Assembly (NCBI GenBank): GCA_034440635.1
Contig: JAOTON010001526.1
Location: 4,721,001 to 4,785,000 of the forward strand
DNA: 64,000 bases
Direction of reading: 5' to 3'
Origin: Lepas anatifera
Taxonomy: Eukaryota; Arthropoda; Thecostraca; Lepadidae
Part shown: piece after piece, positions 57,084 to 64,000 of the stretch
How the letters are laid out: each line of letters begins with the position of its first letter
How positions within the stretch are numbered: the stretch's first letter is position 1
The notes under the pieces: model-generated
What the model was told of the DNA's origin: nothing
Databases searched by the model: none
The model's input: the letters and a program-made list of their open reading frames with translations, nothing else
Translations under genes and position numbers: made by a program

Positions 57084-59609
57084 ATGTCCGAATGTACTTC
57101 CGATCAGCCCTATTCAGGTGATCGTCGCAGGCTAGCATTTCGGTCAGTGTGTAGCCCCAGCCCCCAGGGAGAGACTGTTGGTAGTGGTGGGTGCAGGTGT
57201 CCCGACATGAAACAAATAGTGGCAACAACTACTCGCCCTGAGTCTGGATCCCTGCTAGACCACATCATGGTGAGATCCTCTGATGAAAAGACGTCATCTC
57301 AAGTCATCCCAATCAGTTGGAGTGACCACGATCTGGTGGTTGCGGACACCCAGCTGAAGCGGGAGCGCCCCTGTGCAGCAGAGATCACCATCCGATCGAC
57401 CAAAGGTTTGGTGCCAGACGCCCTATGCTTGGACTTACTATTAGCTGATTGGAATGCTGTGCACGAGTCAATGAGCTCAGGCGATAAATGGAGAGCCTGG
57501 CTTACTGTGTGGTCACCAATTATAGATAAGCATATGCCGTTAAAAACCATCCGGACGAAAAGAGCCCCAGCTCCGTGGCTTCAAAACAACGAGGCACTCC
57601 GTTCCCTCATGAGGGAAAGAGACGGGCTTTATAAAGCTAAATGTGATAATCCCAACTCGGACGTGGTCAAAGAACAGTTTCGCAAATGCAGAAACGAAGT
57701 GAAGAGTGCACAAAACAAAGAGCGATCGAACTACTTCCTCTCTACTTACCAACAGAGGCGCCACACCACGTGGAAGGATATAAGACGATTTCTTATATTA
57801 CCTAAGGAGGTGACCCCGTCGCTGCAGTCAATGAACCGTCTGCTCAATGGGCAGATAAGTTAAATGAGCACTTTGCAACCGTTGGCTCACGCGTAGCAGC
57901 GGCGCTGGAGGAGGCCCGACGGGACACAGAGCCTTTGCCTCCCCGTCCCCAGTTGTGGTCAGTGGGGCCTTTCGCGTGCGCCCAGCAACACTACCTGAAC
58001 TATCATATGCCATCAATCGTATGTCAACGTCCAAATCTAGCGGAGAAGACGGCATCACCATCAGCATGCTGCGAATGACTTTCCGGTCATCGGTCCTCAT
58101 CTGCTCGAAGTTATCAACTCTTCGCTGATCTCCGGAGAGCTACCAACGGAATGGAAGCTGGCTACAGTTGTCCCACTCCATAAATCGGGAAGTGTAACTG
58201 AGCCTGGTAACTACCGTCCCGTGTCTATTATCAGCACAGTCGCAAAAGTAGCAGAGAGCGTTGTGTGCGTGCAGCTGGTTAACTACATGGAGTCGCATGC
58301 AATTCTCAGTGATATCAGCATGGATTCAGAACAGGACGATCCACAGAATCAGCTATGCTAGACGCAGTTGGATGGCTGATGGAAGGCATGGACCAAGGCT
58401 TTTTAGGGTCCGTCACAACCGCGGACACGTCCAAGCCTTCGATTCCGTGGAACACTCCCGACTGATAGAAAAATTAGGATGGTATGGTATAGATAGCCAT
58501 TGGTTTGAGCGCTGGTTAAGTGAGCGTAGACAAAAAGTCAAGGGAGGGGATAAAATGCTTCCTATTACACATGGTGTGGTTCAGGGTTCACTTCTCGGCC
58601 CAGTCTTGTTTTTACTCTTCACAAATGATTTGATGTCTCACGTAGAATCCAAAATTATCATGTACGCCGATGACGCACAATTCTTGCATCGAGGCCTTAG
58701 TCAAAACCCGCTTGAACTTCAGGGAAAAGTAGAAGCTACATTCAAGCAAGCCCACACATGGTTTACCCAGAATAGTTTAAAAATCAACCCAACAAAAACT
58801 GATCTTATGCTTGTTAGACCACGCCATAGGCGGTCATCACTGCAGTTCTCTGTGCAGTTTGGAGATGTTAATGTTAAACCGTCGTCAACTGCCAAGATTT
58901 TGGGTCTCACTGTCGATGATGGATTACATTTTGATGCTCATGTAACAACAGTGATCAAACGGTGCTACTCTACTCTAGGTGGCTTAGCAAAATTTTCGTA
59001 CAGACTTCCAGAAGCGGTAAAGAAGATGATAGTAGAAACTCTTATATTCCCACATATTACCTATTGTTTGTCAATCTGGTCAGGATGCAACAAAAGTCAG
59101 CACAACCGCATTCAAAAGTCATTAATCATTGCGCGCGAGTCGTGAAAGGAGCCGAAAGCATGACCATGTGACTCCCATACTAAAAGACTTAAAATGGTCT
59201 AGATTCGATGAATTCTTACAGGAGCATGACCTGACTACCATGTGTTATGTTCTGTACTCAAAAATGCCCCATCCAGCCTGCGTGATCGGTTCACACACCG
59301 CGAGGAAGTCTCGAGTAGGCAGACCAGAGCCACGCACGTGGGTGACCTTCACCTACCGCGTGTGCGAACCGAGCACGCCCGGCGATTTTTCAGATATCGG
59401 GCCCATCACTGTGGAACCTCGCTCCTGCTGAAGTTAGGAACGAGCGCAAACCGGCAAAATGTCGTAGGCTAGCTAACCGCTGGATTAATGATAGACGTCA
59501 GGTAGAGAATAGGAGCTAACTAGTGTGGAGCTGAAGAGTGTATGGTTTGTAATTCATGACGGAAGAGCCATTTTGTATGGAGGACATGAAAATATATGAT
59601 GATGATGAC
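57084..59609 (+). pseudogene. Non-LTR retrotransposon (CR1/L2-like), endonuclease C-terminus to 3' end
   Basis: The first part (57200-57360) has SLLDHIMV and SWSDHDLVV, the end of an APE-type endonuclease with its SDH catalytic motif. RT fingers follow near 58010-58260 (INRM, SSGEDGI, PTEWKLATVVPLHKSG, NYRPVSII), then palm motifs (AFDSVEH, WYGI, HGVVQGSLLGPVLF) and the catalytic YADD at 58663-58674. The C-terminus (DLKWSRFDEF, FRYRAP-like) ends at TAA 59517-59519, with a short UTR ending ATGATGATGATGA. Frameshifts near 57830, 58080, 58350, 58420, 59140 and 59270-59400 show it is inactive. The 5' end is missing. The RT active site is intact, so the copy is probably not very old. Confidence 0.85.

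Positions 59610-64000
<4,391 letters not shown>

Overview
The window looks like chromosomal DNA from a multicellular invertebrate animal. It has spliced genes with GT/AG boundaries, long introns, three kinds of non-LTR retrotransposon remnant, tRNA-derived SINEs, many TTAA-flanked non-autonomous DNA transposons, and long mini- and microsatellites. Nothing bacterial or viral is visible. The ribosomal protein and the LINE types would fit an arthropod (perhaps a crustacean) or another aquatic invertebrate. That placement is inference, not something the sequence proves.

Only two host genes can be supported. (1) RPL22, the 60S ribosomal protein eL22, is on the + strand with three coding exons at 16718-16843, 17375-17502 and 30059-30206. 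The exon phases match exactly and the stop codon is at 30204-30206; the first exon with the Met codon was not found. Its last intron is about 12.5 kb and holds a 1.7-kb palindromic minisatellite, DNA transposons and an inverted SINE array. The short intron before exon 3 ends with two adjacent perfect hairpins lying between two candidate 3' splice sites, and the upstream site would bring in an in-frame stop. Because L22 proteins bind RNA hairpins and autoregulate through their own intron in yeast, this is the strongest candidate in the window for an undescribed regulatory device. (2) A syndecan-like proteoglycan gene is on the + strand: a signal-peptide exon at 39775-39843 and a very acidic exon with two glycosaminoglycan-type Ser-Gly sites at 42066-42363. 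Its membrane and cytoplasmic exons were not found.

Layout: 1-6.6 kb, intergenic with a short hAT-like MITE and element fragments; 6.7-9.8 kb, copy A of a ~2.2-kb dispersed repeat interrupted by a TTAA element; 11.6-11.9 kb, two tRNA-like sequences; 12.2-15.7 kb, a minus-strand CR1-like LINE broken by a MITE and by two TTAA elements that abut; 16.7-30.2 kb, RPL22, with copy B of the dispersed repeat and the minisatellite in its last intron; 30.6-37.4 kb, a nested pile of TTAA elements dense in AGGTCA hexamers; 39.8-42.4 kb, the syndecan-like exons; 43.5-45.4 kb, a minus-strand I-clade-like LINE with an RNase H domain and an ATTG tail; 46.6-56.3 kb, GC-rich DNA with four minisatellites and one more TTAA element; 57.1-59.6 kb, a plus-strand LINE with endonuclease and reverse transcriptase remnants; 59.6-63.65 kb, nothing recognised; 63.65 kb to the end, a (GA)n tract.

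The TTAA elements dominate the left and middle of the window. They carry subterminal GC-rich palindromes and many nuclear-receptor-type half-sites, arranged as repeated IR1 and DR4 patterns and, in one family, next to a CRE palindrome.
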